Assembly (NCBI GenBank): GCA_945643635.1
Contig: CALZFC010000254.1
Coordinates: 441,001 to 505,000, forward strand
Reading direction: 5' to 3'
Source of the DNA: Allodiplogaster sudhausi
Taxonomy: Eukaryota > Nematoda > Chromadorea > Rhabditida > Diplogasteridae
Length of the DNA stretch: 64,000 nucleotides
Made by a program: the position numbers and the translations under genes. This document shows positions 50,248-60,150 of this stretch, piece by piece. The notes beneath the pieces were generated by a model. The model did no database searches. It worked only from the letters and a program-made list of their open reading frames with translations, and was not told the DNA's origin. Positions within the stretch are counted from its first letter, which is position 1, and each line of letters opens with the position of its first letter.

Positions 50248-52438
50248 GCAAACACTTTATATATATATATATATATATGTTGATTGAAAAAATACTTTTT
50301 TCAGCTACTTTCGTGAGTACGAGAACGCCAACATCCAAGACGCCCATCACGGAGGCGAGTACCGCATACCGGGCACACGCTTCAAGGTTGACGGTTACAT
50401 TCCGCCCATGGAGACACGCAGAGGAGTCGTTATCGAGGTAATATTCTCTCTCTCTCTCTTCCTTCGTACTTTTTTTTTAGATTATGGGTTGCTACTTCCA
50501 TGCATGTACGTGCACTTACCCGGCAAAGGCGATAATCAATGGCAAGACGGCAAGGGACATTCGGCAGGAGGACGAAGCACGTCTTGCTGTCATTCGCGAG
50601 AACCACATCGTTCGCGTCTTCCGTGAATGCGACATCAAGAAGCTCTTGGCTAACGACGAGAGAATGGCAGATTTCTTTCGCAGATATGAACTGCATGTAA
50701 GTTTTTCTCTCTCTCTCTTATTTTTTATAATAATATTTTAGGACCCCCTCAATATTGAAGATGCGTTCTTTGGGGGAAGGACAGAGGCGTTCCGCCTATA
50801 CGCAATGGCTGGAGACAATGAGAGCATCGAATATTTCGATTTCTGCTCCTTGTATCCTTCGACCAACAAGAAGAAACCGTATCCAATCGGAAAAGGCGAA
50901 CGTCGACTTCCAGAATTCTTCACTTGTCCGATTAAGAAGCCGGAAGAACTGAAAATCAACGGGTTTATGAAGTGTGAGGTATGCCATATACATACAGAAT
51001 TCTCGTATTTTACTTATTTTTATTTAGGTTCTGGCGCCAAAGGACTTGTGGCTTCCCGTCTTGCCATTCCGCCACAACAACAAACTTCTCTACCCTCTCT
51101 GCAAGAGTTGTGATCTCGAGATGGACCCGCACAGCATCGGATGCAGCCATAGCGAGGAGGAGAGGGTCTTTGTCGGAACGTGGGCAACAATCGAGTTGGA
51201 GATGGCCCTCTGCAAGGGCTACATCATCCGCCGTGTCTTTGACGTTAGATTAATTTTTATAATTTTATTCTTCTAAAATATATTTATTTAGGCACGACAC
51301 TACGAAGAATGGATCGTGCATCAAGTCATCGATGGAGAGGTCCGTCACGGAATCTTTTCCGAATACATCGACACCTTCATGAAAATGAAAGTGGTATGTT
51401 TTATTACATACTAATGAAGAAAAAATTCTTTTTATTAGGAGGCGAGTATCTGGCCGAACGGTGTCGAGACAGAGAAGCAGAAGCGACGCTACATTCGGCG
51501 TTGGTTTAAAAGAGAAGGCCTCTCCCTGGATGCAGAAAAGATCAAAACGAACAAGTCGGCAAGACAAGTCGCCAAGCTTTTCCTCAACAGCCCGGTAATT
51601 TACTCTTAAATTACTTGCAATATATATAGTTAGATATTTTTAGTGGGGCAAGCTCGGGGAGCGATCGAAGAAGCGGCAGACGAAGATTGTGAATAGAGTC
51701 GACCGCTACTTCCAAGTGCTCTACGACGGCTCCATGCACATTCTAGACATGGCGTATCTGACGGAGGAGAAGCTGCAGATTGTCTTCGAGAAGAGAGACG
51801 AGGATGTGCGCCCTCTCCCAACGAGCAGTCTTGCGTCCGCTGCTCTCACAACCGCTTATGCCAGGATGACCCTCTACGAAGCGATGGATCTTATCGGGGC
51901 CGCCAACATCCTATACTGTGGTATGTTTTCTCTCTCTCTCTCTCTCTCGTTTTCTGAATACATAAATAATTACATTTAGTAATAAGGATATTTTTCAGAC
52001 ACTGACAGTGTCATATTCCTCAAGAAGAAGGATGTCGAGAACCCGATTCAGCCACTCATCGGTGACTTTCTTGGATAACTCGTGTCTGAGTTGCCTGCGG
52101 GTGCAAGGGCGACCGAGTTCGTCTCCCAGGGGGCGAAAGCCTATGCATATCGGACCGAGTTGGCCGACGGCAGTGAGAAGGAAGTCGTTAAATGTCGCGG
52201 CTTTCCTCTGAACAGTGAGACGGCGCATAGCATCATCTTCCGCCAGATGAGGGTGTTCGTCGGGAAGCTCAGCAGACATGAGGAAGCCGATCCAGTTGCT
52301 ATCGTCTACAACAAGTTCGTCACCGACTCCGACCGCTCTGTGCGTACCGTGGAGATGCAAAAAAATCTCCGACCAGTTTTTGATAAAAGGCGCATCATAA
52401 GAGGATCATTTGAAACCGTGCCTTATGGATACTCTTAA
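47166..52438 (+). CDS. protein-primed family B DNA polymerase, highly spliced, disrupted
   Basis: Five short phase-0 exons (47,166-47,228, 47,272-47,364, 47,412-47,474, 47,528-47,584, 47,633-47,677) encode a basic then very acidic N-terminus. After an intron invaded by a palindromic element come 49,475-49,642 and 49,732-49,938. These match the usual N-terminal part of Polinton polymerases (ISLSIIQDGG, FIRMRPIGDFSP) and end at an in-frame TAA. The frame resumes near 50,070 with FLKNDTLAIEP. Exons 50,306-50,437, 50,481-50,696, 50,742-50,978, 51,028-51,243, 51,292-51,393, 51,439-51,594, 51,644-51,920 and 51,999-52,438 follow. Motif A is DFCSLYPS, motif B KLFLNSPWGKLGER and motif C YCDTDSV, all with key residues in place. 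A further TAA interrupts at 52,076-52,078. The exonuclease region is not evident and may be lost. It would copy the element DNA from a terminal protein. As it stands it is a pseudogene. Confidence 0.85.
47712..49470. mobile_element. 1.76-kb palindromic fold-back element nested in the polymerase gene
   Basis: The ends are ATATGACGCGATTTGCGAGA and its complement. The two arms of about 870 bases match almost base for base around a centre near 48,595 (TTAGAATATTCGAATGTG / AATTGGAATATTCGAATTC). There is no transposase frame. It occupies the intron between 47,677 and 49,475, and its right end is 4 bases from the acceptor junction. A mutually inverted GCGCAGAATCGCG block lies midway in each arm. Confidence 0.88.
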
Positions 52439-52555
52439 GAATTGTTGTGAAATTTGTTGATTACAATGCGAAATGATTTCTTGAAGATTGTTGTTCCAGT
52501 TTGTGTGATCCTTTTACCTATGATCAGAAGACTTTGATGTATTACTTTTAAAAAA

Positions 52556-52561
52556 AATAAA
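52556..52561 (+). terminator. poly(A) signal AATAAA of the polymerase gene
   Basis: AATAAA lies 118 bases after the polymerase stop codon and before the next gene. It fits a eukaryotic cleavage and polyadenylation signal. Confidence 0.5.
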
Positions 52562-52617
52562 CATGCTGTTTTCTGATTGTGAGTGTTATTTCCTTTTTTT
52601 TTAACAATCAGCACATA

Positions 52618-52628
52618 CTATATAAATA
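52618..52628 (+). promoter_or_regulatory. TATA-like box ahead of the ATPase gene
   Basis: TATATAAATAA sits 45-55 bases upstream of the ATPase start codon. It follows the polymerase poly(A) signal, so a separate transcript for the right-hand block is likely. Confidence 0.4.
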
Positions 52629-52672
52629 AGGCAAACATTTTAGTTTCATTTTTTTTTTTTAGAAATTGGAAG

Positions 52673-53302
52673 ATGCTCCTTGAATCACAAACCAATATGT
52701 TGATTTGTGGACCGTCTGGTGCCGGAAAAACAGAACTTTTGAGACGGATAATAGCAGAATCCGATGCTGTTTATAATAATCCACCAGAAAGCATATTTTT
52801 CTGTTATAATGAATACCAACCGGGGTATGATAGTTTTGCTCATGAGAAAAATGTAACAATGTGCGAAGGTCTTCCATCTCTTGAAGAACTTAAAAAATTA
52901 CGAGAAAAGAAGCCTTTGGTCATATTAGATGACCTCATGGTACAAATAGATAAATGGGGTGATGCTGAAAAGCTTTTCACTGTGGCAACGCATCATTATT
53001 CTCTAACAACCATTGTTGTAACCCATAACCTTTTTTACAGCAAGATTATACGTTATTTACGTATTAACAGCAGCTATCTGATCATTTTCAAGAATAATTC
53101 AGATTTGCTATCTATTCGTTCTCTGGCACATCAGCTACGACCCACGAATCAAAAGTTCTTCATTGAAGCCTTTGAGGACGCTACGAGACTGCCTCATACA
53201 TATTTACTTATCGATCTACATAAGACAACTGAAACAAAATTTCAGCTACGTACTAGTATTTTTCCTTTAGCTGAAAGAGTGTACTGCTACATACCAAAAT
53301 GA
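52673..53302 (+). CDS. FtsK/HerA-type genome-packaging ATPase
   Basis: The product is 209 residues. Walker A is GPSGAGKT at residues 13-20, and the Walker B region is KPLVILDDL near residues 82-90. A conserved TTIVVTHNLF segment follows. This matches the A32-like packaging ATPase of Polintons and adintoviruses, which pumps DNA into capsids. The frame is intact over its full length and has no intron, in contrast to the polymerase gene. The chosen ATG follows an A/T-rich stretch. An upstream in-frame ATG at 52,583 would add a non-conserved tail and lies before the TATA-like box. The stop overlaps the next start as ATGA. Confidence 0.85.
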   Translation: MLLESQTNMLICGPSGAGKTELLRRIIAESDAVYNNPPESIFFCYNEYQPGYDSFAHEKNVTMCEGLPSLEELKKLREKKPLVILDDLMVQIDKWGDAEKLFTVATHHYSLTTIVVTHNLFYSKIIRYLRINSSYLIIFKNNSDLLSIRSLAHQLRPTNQKFFIEAFEDATRLPHTYLLIDLHKTTETKFQLRTSIFPLAERVYCYIPK

Positions 53303-53631
53303 GAAGAGCAAAGTGGACAAAGGAAACAGTGCAGAATATTGAAAACTTGGTAAAAACATCCGATTTTGAGAGGGATTTAAATTAGTTGGATGCTAATACA
53401 GTCATATGTTTAGTTGAAGCAATATGCAACGTTCTTTATGGAAATGTTAAAATGAATATAAAATCGCAAAAAGCCTTAGAGAAGTGTGCTCCAGAGTTGC
53501 GAAAGTTATCGAGAGTGCGGAATATAAGCATTGCAAAGCAAAAAATTGTGCAGACCGGTTTCGGCTTTCTTGCCCCCCTGTTACCGATAATTGCTAGCGT
53601 TGCTGCAAATTTGATTGCAAATGTCATTTAA
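53299..53631 (+). pseudogene. conserved small Polinton protein with hydrophobic C-terminus (in-frame stop)
   Basis: The frame starts at the ATG that overlaps the ATPase stop. It encodes a basic N-terminus (MRRAKWTKETVQNIENL), a TAG at 53,383-53,385 and then a continued open frame in the same register. That frame ends QKIVQTGFGFLAPLLPIIAS and a further hydrophobic segment. Small proteins of this design lie beside the capsid genes in many Polintons, and their role is unknown. The stop makes the copy non-functional, unless initiation occurs downstream. Confidence 0.6.
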
Positions 53632-54292
53632 AAAGATGGTGCTAATTTCTGAAGAAAAACTGACATACTTAGCAAAAACACCAAGGCCTAAGACATTTTT
53701 GGAAAGAATAGAAGATGAGCTAAAACAAGTCTTTGAGTCTAAATCTGCATCAGATGAGAAAATGAAGAAATACAATGCTGTGTTGCAAGAACTCACGCAA
53801 AAGATTCATGGAAGACCGTATGTCGACGACGCAGAGGGCGCATGGCAGGACAATTTCTCAGAACCATCAGTTAGCACTTCGGTGGCAACTGCTATACAGA
53901 TTCCCGCTGCGAAGCCACTACCAGTACAGACGTCAACTCCCGCAGCTGCACAATTGCCAGCTCCCTCACAGCCCACCCCTCAGAATACGGTATATACGAG
54001 AAGCAAAGTGGTTCAAGAAAAAGCAAAACCGCTTGACCATTTGCTCAAATACCCAAGATATTTCGCAATAAAAGATAACATAATCACACTCAGCGGAAAC
54101 AACTACGATATCAGCGCGTTAGTTAACGACTTTTCCAACCCGTGGCGTACTAATTCGAAACCTCCAGAAGGAGCACAGGAATTTGCAGACGCATTACAAG
54201 ATACAAATTTTGACCATAATACCCTCGGTAACTCAACTAGAAAAAACCAAATTTCGTCCGGAGCATTTATTGTTCACAAATGGAAGATTTAG
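53621..54292 (+). CDS. conserved Polinton protein of unknown function, 223 residues
   Basis: The start ATG at 53,621 overlaps the end of the previous frame by 11 bases. A later Met (MVLISEEKLTYL) is also possible. An N-terminal helical region is followed by a Pro/Ala/Gln-rich linker (about residues 85-125). A conserved C-terminal part contains NPWRTNSKPPEGAQEFAD. Such proteins sit upstream of the integrase in related elements. The frame is intact. Its 3-prime end overlaps the integrase start by 13 bases, which suggests one co-transcribed block. Confidence 0.6.
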   Translation: MSFKKMVLISEEKLTYLAKTPRPKTFLERIEDELKQVFESKSASDEKMKKYNAVLQELTQKIHGRPYVDDAEGAWQDNFSEPSVSTSVATAIQIPAAKPLPVQTSTPAAAQLPAPSQPTPQNTVYTRSKVVQEKAKPLDHLLKYPRYFAIKDNIITLSGNNYDISALVNDFSNPWRTNSKPPEGAQEFADALQDTNFDHNTLGNSTRKNQISSGAFIVHKWKI

Positions 54293-54830
54293 GAAAGATT
54301 TATCGAGATATTAAAAATCCTGGTGCATTTGGAGGTGTTGACGAATTGTATAGGGCAGCCCGTAATGCTGGTGTGAAAACTGCAAAGAAAGAAATCAAAA
54401 AGTTTCTCCATTCGAATGATACATATACCGCCCATTTTCCTAGAAAATTAAAATTAAAGACAAATAAGCTGCAATGCTCATGGATTAATAGTGACCACCA
54501 AGCAGACTTAGCAGTTATGATGGATTTGAAGAAACAAAATTCTGGATATCAGTACATTTTAGTGGTTGCAGATGTGCTTAGTCGCTTCATAATGGCTGAA
54601 CCTCTGAAACAGAAAACTGCAGAACAGACAGCAAATGCTTATGTCGCAATTTCGCAAAGACACAAACGTGTCCCTTTCCGTCTGTATACAGATGCTGGAA
54701 AAGAGTTTATTAATTCCAAATTTAGAAATATTTTAGCAAAATGTGATATTGAACATAGAGTGCCAAAAAAAAGTGGCAAGGCTACAGCCAGCCCTCTTGG
54801 ATAGATGCAGGAACTGTCAGAAAGCTCTAA
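54280..54830 (+). pseudogene. retroviral-type integrase, internally deleted
   Basis: The intact first part (54,280-54,804) has the N-terminal block GAFGGVDELYRAARNAG and the start of the rve catalytic core: an Asp in QADLAVMMDL and the second Asp in LYTDAGKEF. The catalytic Glu and the rest of the core are absent. Right after an A8 run at 54,764-54,771, a different frame encodes KWQGYSQPSWIDAGTVRKL with a stop at 54,828-54,830. That is the typical end of the C-terminal chromodomain of Polinton integrases. A deletion therefore joined core and chromodomain, with a frame change. The enzyme would have inserted the element with its terminal repeats. Confidence 0.75.
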
Positions 54831-55031
54831 TTCTTGGCATCTCGGTGAAATTACATGCTCTCGCTCACTTGTTGTCTATATTGCGCAAGTTTTGTTAATT
54901 TACATGGTGGTTATCGTTTCGATATATAACCTATCGTTCACAAACTGCCGAGATGAAAAACTCTGGGTCGCTATTCTGTCTTCAAGCATTGGTTACCTTC
55001 TACCATCACCGGCAATATCCCAGAAAAGGTA
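54831..55031. other. 200 bp without a recognised gene between integrase remnant and minor capsid gene
   Basis: A short frame is open here, but its peptide shows no likeness to Polinton proteins. I treat it as spacer or promoter DNA. Confidence 0.4.
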
Positions 55032-55837
55032 ATGAAGGATTTCTATATTACACTTCTTTCAAACACGAATAAGGATGATGTAATTGGAAATTTTAAAGTA
55101 AGACTCCCCGCTCCTATTCATTTACAATGCGAGTATGAAGTTGCCTTGACGGAGATAATTTTTCCTTACACTTTTGACCGCATCACAGATAAGCATGAAG
55201 ATGATACTTTCAATGAAAATACAATTTTAGTGAAATACATGAATGATCCAGAAGATTTGTATAATACAATAGAACACAAGCTGACAGTTCCACCAAATTC
55301 ATATAATAATGCAAGCTCGCTAGTTAACCAAGTTAGCAATGTACTGCAGCAGGCGTATAGAGAAAAATTTGGGTATTATTCGCAAGGACTTTTGAGTTTC
55401 AATACACACTCAGGACGGTGTGAGTTCATGCCAGACCATAATGTCTATTCTATTACATTTTCACAAAAATTAGCATATTTACTTGGTTTTGAGCCAAAAT
55501 CTGTCATGCATTCCAATAGTAAGATTGCTGTTCCGGCAAAGAACGTGTTCACGTTGCAAAAGAGATGTTATTTGTTTATGCAAATATTATCGAAAATCAA
55601 ATTGTTTCAAATACTCTATGCCCTTTGCTTAAAATTGTAACGGTTAATGCAGATCACGGTGAAAACGTGCATTTAAGGTTCACTGGCCCCCAATATATAA
55701 ATGTACGAGCCAAAGATTTTGATAGCGTACACGTACATATAAAAAACAGTGAAGACGAAGTTATAAAGTTCCATTCGGGAAGTGCTTGTCTAATTTTGCA
55801 TTTCCGACCTAAAGCAACAAATGCACATACATTTTGA
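55032..55837 (+). pseudogene. minor capsid (penton-like) protein, one frameshift
   Basis: The N-terminal block MKDFYITLLSNTNKDDVIGN is followed by FKVRLP, EYEVALTEIIFP and YTFD. This is the familiar start of the Polinton minor capsid protein, which forms the vertex penton in the structural model of these particles. The frame is open to about 55,560. The conserved continuation (YANIIENQIVSNTLCPLLKI ... FDSVHVHIKN ... LILHFRP) lies in another frame up to the stop at 55,837. One frameshift near 55,555-55,570 explains this. The coding region has no intron. The end overlaps the next gene by 17 bases. Confidence 0.75.
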
Positions 55838-56294
55838 TCCAAATATTTCTATTGATTGGTCCGATGTGTTATTTGAGCAAGCGCGTCAAAGTGGCGCTGG
55901 CTTTCGTGGTTTTCCTTACCAGCGTGGCAGTTCTGGCATTGGCGGACTACTTTCGAAACTATTCACATCCCTTTTGCCAATTGCGAAACGCGTCGGAAGA
56001 AGTGTTGCAACTGAAGCACTTACGGCTGGCGAGGAAATAGTTGACGATATTAACATGAGGCGAAGTATTGGTGATTCTTTCAAGCAACGAGCTGGAAATG
56101 CGTATAAACGTTTGTCAGCACGAGGAAAAGCACATCTTCAGACAGGAAGCGGTAAAAAGCGTAGAAAGAAGAGAAAGACTGTGAAAAGACGAAAAACGAA
56201 AAGTGTGCCTAAAACAAAACGTGTGCAAAAGTATAAAAGACGTACCAAGAAGGTGAAGAAACAAACCTTTCCTAGAGATATTTTCTTTAAATAA
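55821..56294 (+). CDS. pX-like basic core protein
   Basis: The product is 157 residues and intact. The first 60 residues contain a Gly-rich segment and an amphipathic stretch (GLLSKLFTSLLPIAKRVGRS). The last 50 residues are almost wholly Lys/Arg. This layout recalls adenovirus core/pX and pVI-like proteins and the pX protein of adintoviruses, thought to bind DNA or membranes inside the particle. The stop TAA overlaps the next ATG by one base (TAATG). Confidence 0.6.
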   Translation: MHIHFDPNISIDWSDVLFEQARQSGAGFRGFPYQRGSSGIGGLLSKLFTSLLPIAKRVGRSVATEALTAGEEIVDDINMRRSIGDSFKQRAGNAYKRLSARGKAHLQTGSGKKRRKKRKTVKRRKTKSVPKTKRVQKYKRRTKKVKKQTFPRDIFFK

Positions 56295-57568
56295 TGGGTA
56301 AACTTATCGACCAAAAGTCTGCTCCGGCTATTCGTAGTGAACTGGCTCTCTTTGAAATCCCTGCAACACAAGTAGCTCTTGATTCGGCTTGATGGCTCTC
56401 AATTCCCACTAGCACTCCCATTAATAACACTGGACCATATTTGTTCAACGTTGTCGATTCTCGCCACTACTTGCAATGTTCAAAAACGTATATTGCTATG
56501 AAGTTGAAGTTAAATCGCATTGATCCAAATGACAGCGCCGACTACACGTGTATTAACTACATTGGAGCCACATTCTTTTCCCAAGTTAATTTAGAAATTA
56601 ACGACCAACAGATTTTTGAGTGTAGCCAATATGCGTATAAGGCATATCTTGAAACTCTCTTAACCCATAGTACAGATAGCAAATATGGTGTCCTACAGGC
56701 AGCTGGGTATTACGATGATAATGCGGGTTTGAATTCCCTTGATAATGGCGGCTATACCAAACGCGTCGCAGCTACTAAATTTGGCGAGATTGACCTTATT
56801 GCTCCAGTTCATATCGATCATTTCAGTACTGACAGATTGCTAGTACCTCATTTGAATCTACAGTTTCATTTTCACCGTAATTCCGATAATTTTGTACTCG
56901 AGTCTCTAGATGCAAATGCAAAGGAAAATGGAGTGAAAATCGAAGTGGTGTCGATGAAATTACTAATTCGTGCTGTGGATGTTATCAGCTCTGCAAATCT
57001 AGCGCTGGAAAAGAATTTGCTCTCCTATCCAGCACGTTACCCTTACAAACGCACTAGAGTTCGGGTTGTTGCTGTGCCCGGTGGTCGTTATGATTTGCCA
57101 TATTCTACAGTGTTCACAGATATTATTCCACGTCGAATTATTGTTGGGCTTGTGAGCACAAGCGCATACGACGGTTCTCTAAAACAATCTCCATTCAATT
57201 TTGAACATTTCAATACTTCTGAAGTGTCAATTGACGCCGGTGGAGTGACATTCCCAGCACAACCGATTAAAACAAACTTTAAGAATGGCTCCTATGCCGA
57301 GTCGTTTCTAATGTTTTACGAAAATATTGGGGCAATTACTGAAGCCCGCGATTTGGCTATCAGCTATAAACAGTACGCAAACGGATTCTGTCTATTTAAC
57401 TTGTCTCCGTCAGATATTAATAACGACTTTGAACTTATCCGTAGTGGAACAACACAGATTGCAATGCGATTTTCTGAAAAAACCCCAGGGGCCGGTTTGC
57501 AACTTGTACTATATGCGGAATACGACGGCATGTATCAGGGTTTTTTCCCTTTTCGTTTTAAGCGCTAG
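56294..57568 (+). pseudogene. double jelly-roll major capsid protein, in-frame stop near the N-terminus
   Basis: The frame spans 424 codons. A TGA at 56,390-56,392 (codon 33) interrupts an otherwise continuous register. The region after it, from LFNVVDSRHYL to MYQGFFPFRFKR, matches the hexon-like major capsid protein of Polintons. Conserved pieces include NDSADYTCINYIGATFFSQV, YPYKRTRV and NFKNGSYAESFLMFYEN. The gene is intronless and follows pX directly, as in related elements. The single stop suggests relatively recent loss, unless the copy is read through. A partial, more diverged second copy of its 3-prime end is found at 59,915-60,010. Confidence 0.85.
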
Positions 57569-57760
57569 TTCCGCTACGCGCCCCAACAACCCCGCGCTCC
57601 ACATTCTCTTTATAACCGTTGCGAATCGTTTGCCGTTCATTCCTTCTTTCTTATACCTTTTTTTTTTGGTCGCTTTCCCCCCAGACGTTATCTTGTATTG
57701 AAATAGTATGCATATTAATTCAGGTAGACTCGTAAACGTTTTCTCGGACTACCAAGCGTG

Positions 57761-58188
57761 ATGGCTCGCTTCATTTCTCTATCTGCTTTCATCGCTGTGC
57801 GACTTGACATCGATTTGAATATCCCTGTTTCCGACCGCGACATTGTCCTAATCAACAGTGAGCTTTCTCGTCGTCGCATCCGTACTACGCACTTGGATAA
57901 CAACTTCGAGTTGGATCATCCAACCATGGTCGAGGACACCAATGCGTTCAAGAAAGTGACGGTCGGTTTGGAAGTTCGTGGAAGACAGAATTCACTGGGG
58001 ACGCGTCCTGTTCGACTCACGCTCAAGGTTTTAAATTATTTACTAATTTTTTTCTTCCAGTGCTTTTCTTATTGCAGGACTATTTCTATGCGAAGCACGG
58101 TGTTTCCCTTCAGCTGCCTACAGTTCAGCTCATCTGCACCCAAAACGGTGCATTGTACCCTGTCGAAGTACTTTCCATCTCTTTCTGA
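57761..58188 (+). CDS. small PAZ-like protein A (Argonaute PAZ C-terminal half), two exons
   Basis: Exon 1 is 57,761-58,027 and exon 2 58,078-58,188, joined in phase 0 to give an intact product of about 125 residues. Exon 2 reads DYFYAKHGVSLQLP, then ALYPVEVLSI. This fits the end of the Argonaute PAZ domain in order and spacing: D-Y-F-x-x-K-x-x-I/V-x-L-x-x-P, a loop with Gly, then Y-x-P-x-E-V-x-x-I. Exon 1 holds a helix-prone part (VLINSELSRRRIRTTHL) and FKKVTVGLEVRGR, which may equal the earlier strands. PAZ binds the 3-prime end of small RNAs. No Piwi or MID region is present. The protein might act as a decoy in RNA silencing, but this is inference from a short match. It sits between the capsid and protease genes. 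A paralogue is at 60,151. Confidence 0.5.
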
Positions 58189-58237
58189 ATGTATTTAAAG
58201 GATGCTTGACCATCAGATTGTCTTTTAATATAATCAA

Positions 58238-58729
58238 ATGTTTTCATCGCTTACGAATGTTGAACTTGACAAGATGCTAGGAAATTGCCCTGTAACACAA
58301 AGATATTACGTTGGAAGTTATCCATGCGACACTTTAACCCCAATTCCCCAGAGAAGACCATTTTGTATTATCTTTAATACGGCGGACTCAAAAAGTATAG
58401 GAGAACATTGGGTAGCAGCATTTGTGGATAAAGCAGGCGTTGTTGACTATTTCGACTCTACAGGAGATTAAATTTCAGAACAAATACGTTCGTGGTTCCC
58501 ACCATTTAAAATACAACGAGACTTCAATATGAGAGTACAGGGGGTAAATAGTGCAGTTTGTGGGCATTATACTATATTCTTCTTATATCAACGATGTTTA
58601 GGCAAATCTCTCTATGCCATTAAGAACATGTTTAGTAAAACTAATTTTGGTCTAAATGATCGATTTGTACTCCGTTGGTATAGAGATCAACTAAAAAAGT
58701 GTATAAGTACCCCGCCGAATTTAGTCTGA
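58238..58729 (+). pseudogene. adenain-type cysteine protease, in-frame stop
   Basis: Catalytic His is in EHWVAAFVD (residue 57), Asp/Glu position in YFDSTG (residue 73) and Cys in VCGHYTIFF (codon 108), with the usual Gln a few residues before. This is the adenovirus-protease (C5-like) order found in Polintons, used for capsid maturation. A TAA at 58,469-58,471 falls between the Asp and Cys segments, so the active site cannot form from one frame. The length (163 codons) is slightly below the usual 180-200. No intron. Confidence 0.8.
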
Positions 58730-59001
58730 CACCATTTGCCATAGCTGATCGTAAGAATCCCGCTCCTGTTGAGCAGAAAAAGTCTGAAGAAAAACCTTCA
58801 CCTCCTGAGATTAAGAGTGAACCCGAGAATGAAAAGCCCCCCGTCAATGACGATTGTTCTTTTTGCACCGGAATTAACCTTCATAGAAATTTTAAACCAT
58901 CCGATGGACCGCGCATTACTCGTTATATTCGACCTATTGGAGCAATTAACCTTATGGTAGATGAACAAGAAAACCTTTACGTTCAGTTCCGCGGTATTTA
59001 A
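58699..59001 (+). CDS. unidentified Polinton protein with Pro/Glu/Lys-rich linker
   Basis: This intact 100-residue frame overlaps the protease 3-prime end in another register. A Lys/Glu/Pro-rich middle (residues 25-48) is followed by DDCSFCTGINLHRNF and a C-terminal strand-rich part. The stop overlaps the next start as TAATG, which supports real coding use. No known domain. It may be the tail of a longer protein whose start has been lost. Confidence 0.45.
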   Translation: MYKYPAEFSLTPFAIADRKNPAPVEQKKSEEKPSPPEIKSEPENEKPPVNDDCSFCTGINLHRNFKPSDGPRITRYIRPIGAINLMVDEQENLYVQFRGI

Positions 59002-59391
59002 TGTCCCAGTCGAGCAACTCGTCGTCTGAGCGCGAACAACCCACTCGAAAACGACGAAATACGTATGGAGACGAAAGAAAGGTATTATTAAATAATATTA
59101 CAGAACTATACGTTTTTGTTTTTTTAATTACTTTAGCGATCTTTCCGTGACTTGGCGGAAGCATTCAAAACGCCCGAAGAGATGCGACCAGCTATCATTC
59201 ACGCACAAAATCTGATATTCTTGGCAGTGTGCCAAAAATGTTCAAGACGTAATGCAATGACAGTAACCACACGTACGATCACCCTTACATTATGCACATC
59301 ATGCCACCAGGCAAACAGAAATATCCAGTCTGCGATATTTCGCAATATTGTTGTAAAGAACGGCAATGATCGCCTCAATTCACGGCTCTAG
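59001..59391 (+). CDS. small zinc-ribbon protein A, two exons
   Basis: Exon 1 (59,001-59,081) encodes a Ser-rich then basic start (EREQPTRKRRNTYGDERK). Exon 2 (59,137-59,391) encodes RDLAEAFKTPEEMRPAIIHA and two CxxC pairs (CQKC ... CTSC, 17 residues apart), a classic zinc-ribbon spacing. The joined product is about 111 residues and intact. A broken paralogue follows at once. The role is unknown. A transcription or DNA-binding function is only suggested by the ribbon. Confidence 0.6.
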
Positions 59392-59421
59392 TATTAACGG
59401 TATCATCGGTTGTGAGCGGTC

Positions 59422-59744
59422 ATGTCACAGGTTCGTTCTATCTCTATATAGATTTAAGAGAAAATTTATAAAAAATTTCAGACTTCGAGAAATGTATCTC
59501 AACAACTGAAGAACTCGCTGATAATTGAGAAGAACCCAGTGGAAATCCTGAAATAAGCTCTCTTAACTTTCCCCGAACCCTTGTTGTGCCAATATGTCGT
59601 TCATGTGCCACAATCAACGCTTTGCAAACGGACGGACGAATTGAACTTCTTCTTTGCCAAACATGCTCTGTGACCTATAAGTCTGTAAACAATACCATCT
59701 TTTATAACATTCACCTTAAAGATGTTCACGATTGTCGGAAATAA
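59422..59744 (+). pseudogene. small zinc-ribbon protein B, broken paralogue
   Basis: A short start (MSQ) precedes an intron and a second exon from 59,482. The zinc-ribbon part (VVPICRSCATINALQTDGRI, then CQTC and NNTIFYNIHLKD) aligns with copy A, CxxC pairs included (16 residues apart). The frame that follows the splice junction hits a TAA at 59,554-59,556. The ribbon is in the next frame, so there is a frameshift between 59,482 and 59,560. Confidence 0.55.
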
Positions 59745-59914
59745 ACAAATGTTGACAACTTTATGCACATACATTGGAATATGAAGACCAAGGTTAAATT
59801 CAGAAATATAATAAAATTCTGAAATATTTGAATGAGGCAAGACAATGCAATTTATTGGGAAATGTAAAAATAAAAATAAAAAATGTGTTGCTCCAACGGA
59901 TTTACTCTTTTTTA

Positions 59915-60010
59915 CGTTTAGTATATCTCCTTCTGACTGTAGCACTGATTTTGAAATTATCCGTGAGGGAACTAGAAGTGCAATGTGATTTTCTGGATAA
60001 CGAGATGCAG
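59915..60010 (+). pseudogene. fragment of a second major capsid gene 3-prime end
   Basis: The plus strand encodes ISPSD, then TDFEIIREGTRSAM with two stops. This matches the end of the major capsid protein at 57,400-57,500 (LSPSDINNDFELIRSGTTQI). DNA similarity is clear but diverged. It lies just upstream of PAZ-like B, as the full capsid gene lies upstream of PAZ-like A. Confidence 0.7.
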
Positions 60011-60150
60011 CTTGTAGGTTATTGATTTTTTAAAGTGTCGCGTGCATGTCCTATGTTTTGTTACACTTGTGTATGTCAGACTGAAGTACGCCCCTTTATT
60101 ACACTCCCTTCCAGATCGACGCGTATTGTTCTCACATGCATAGTGGAACA

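Noticed and set aside
49952..50350. 132-codon minus-strand frame
   Set aside because: It is the antisense shadow of polymerase exons plus the TA-rich intron.
54805..55032. 75-codon frame between integrase and minor capsid gene
   Set aside because: It begins inside the deleted integrase tail and its peptide has no likeness to Polinton proteins.
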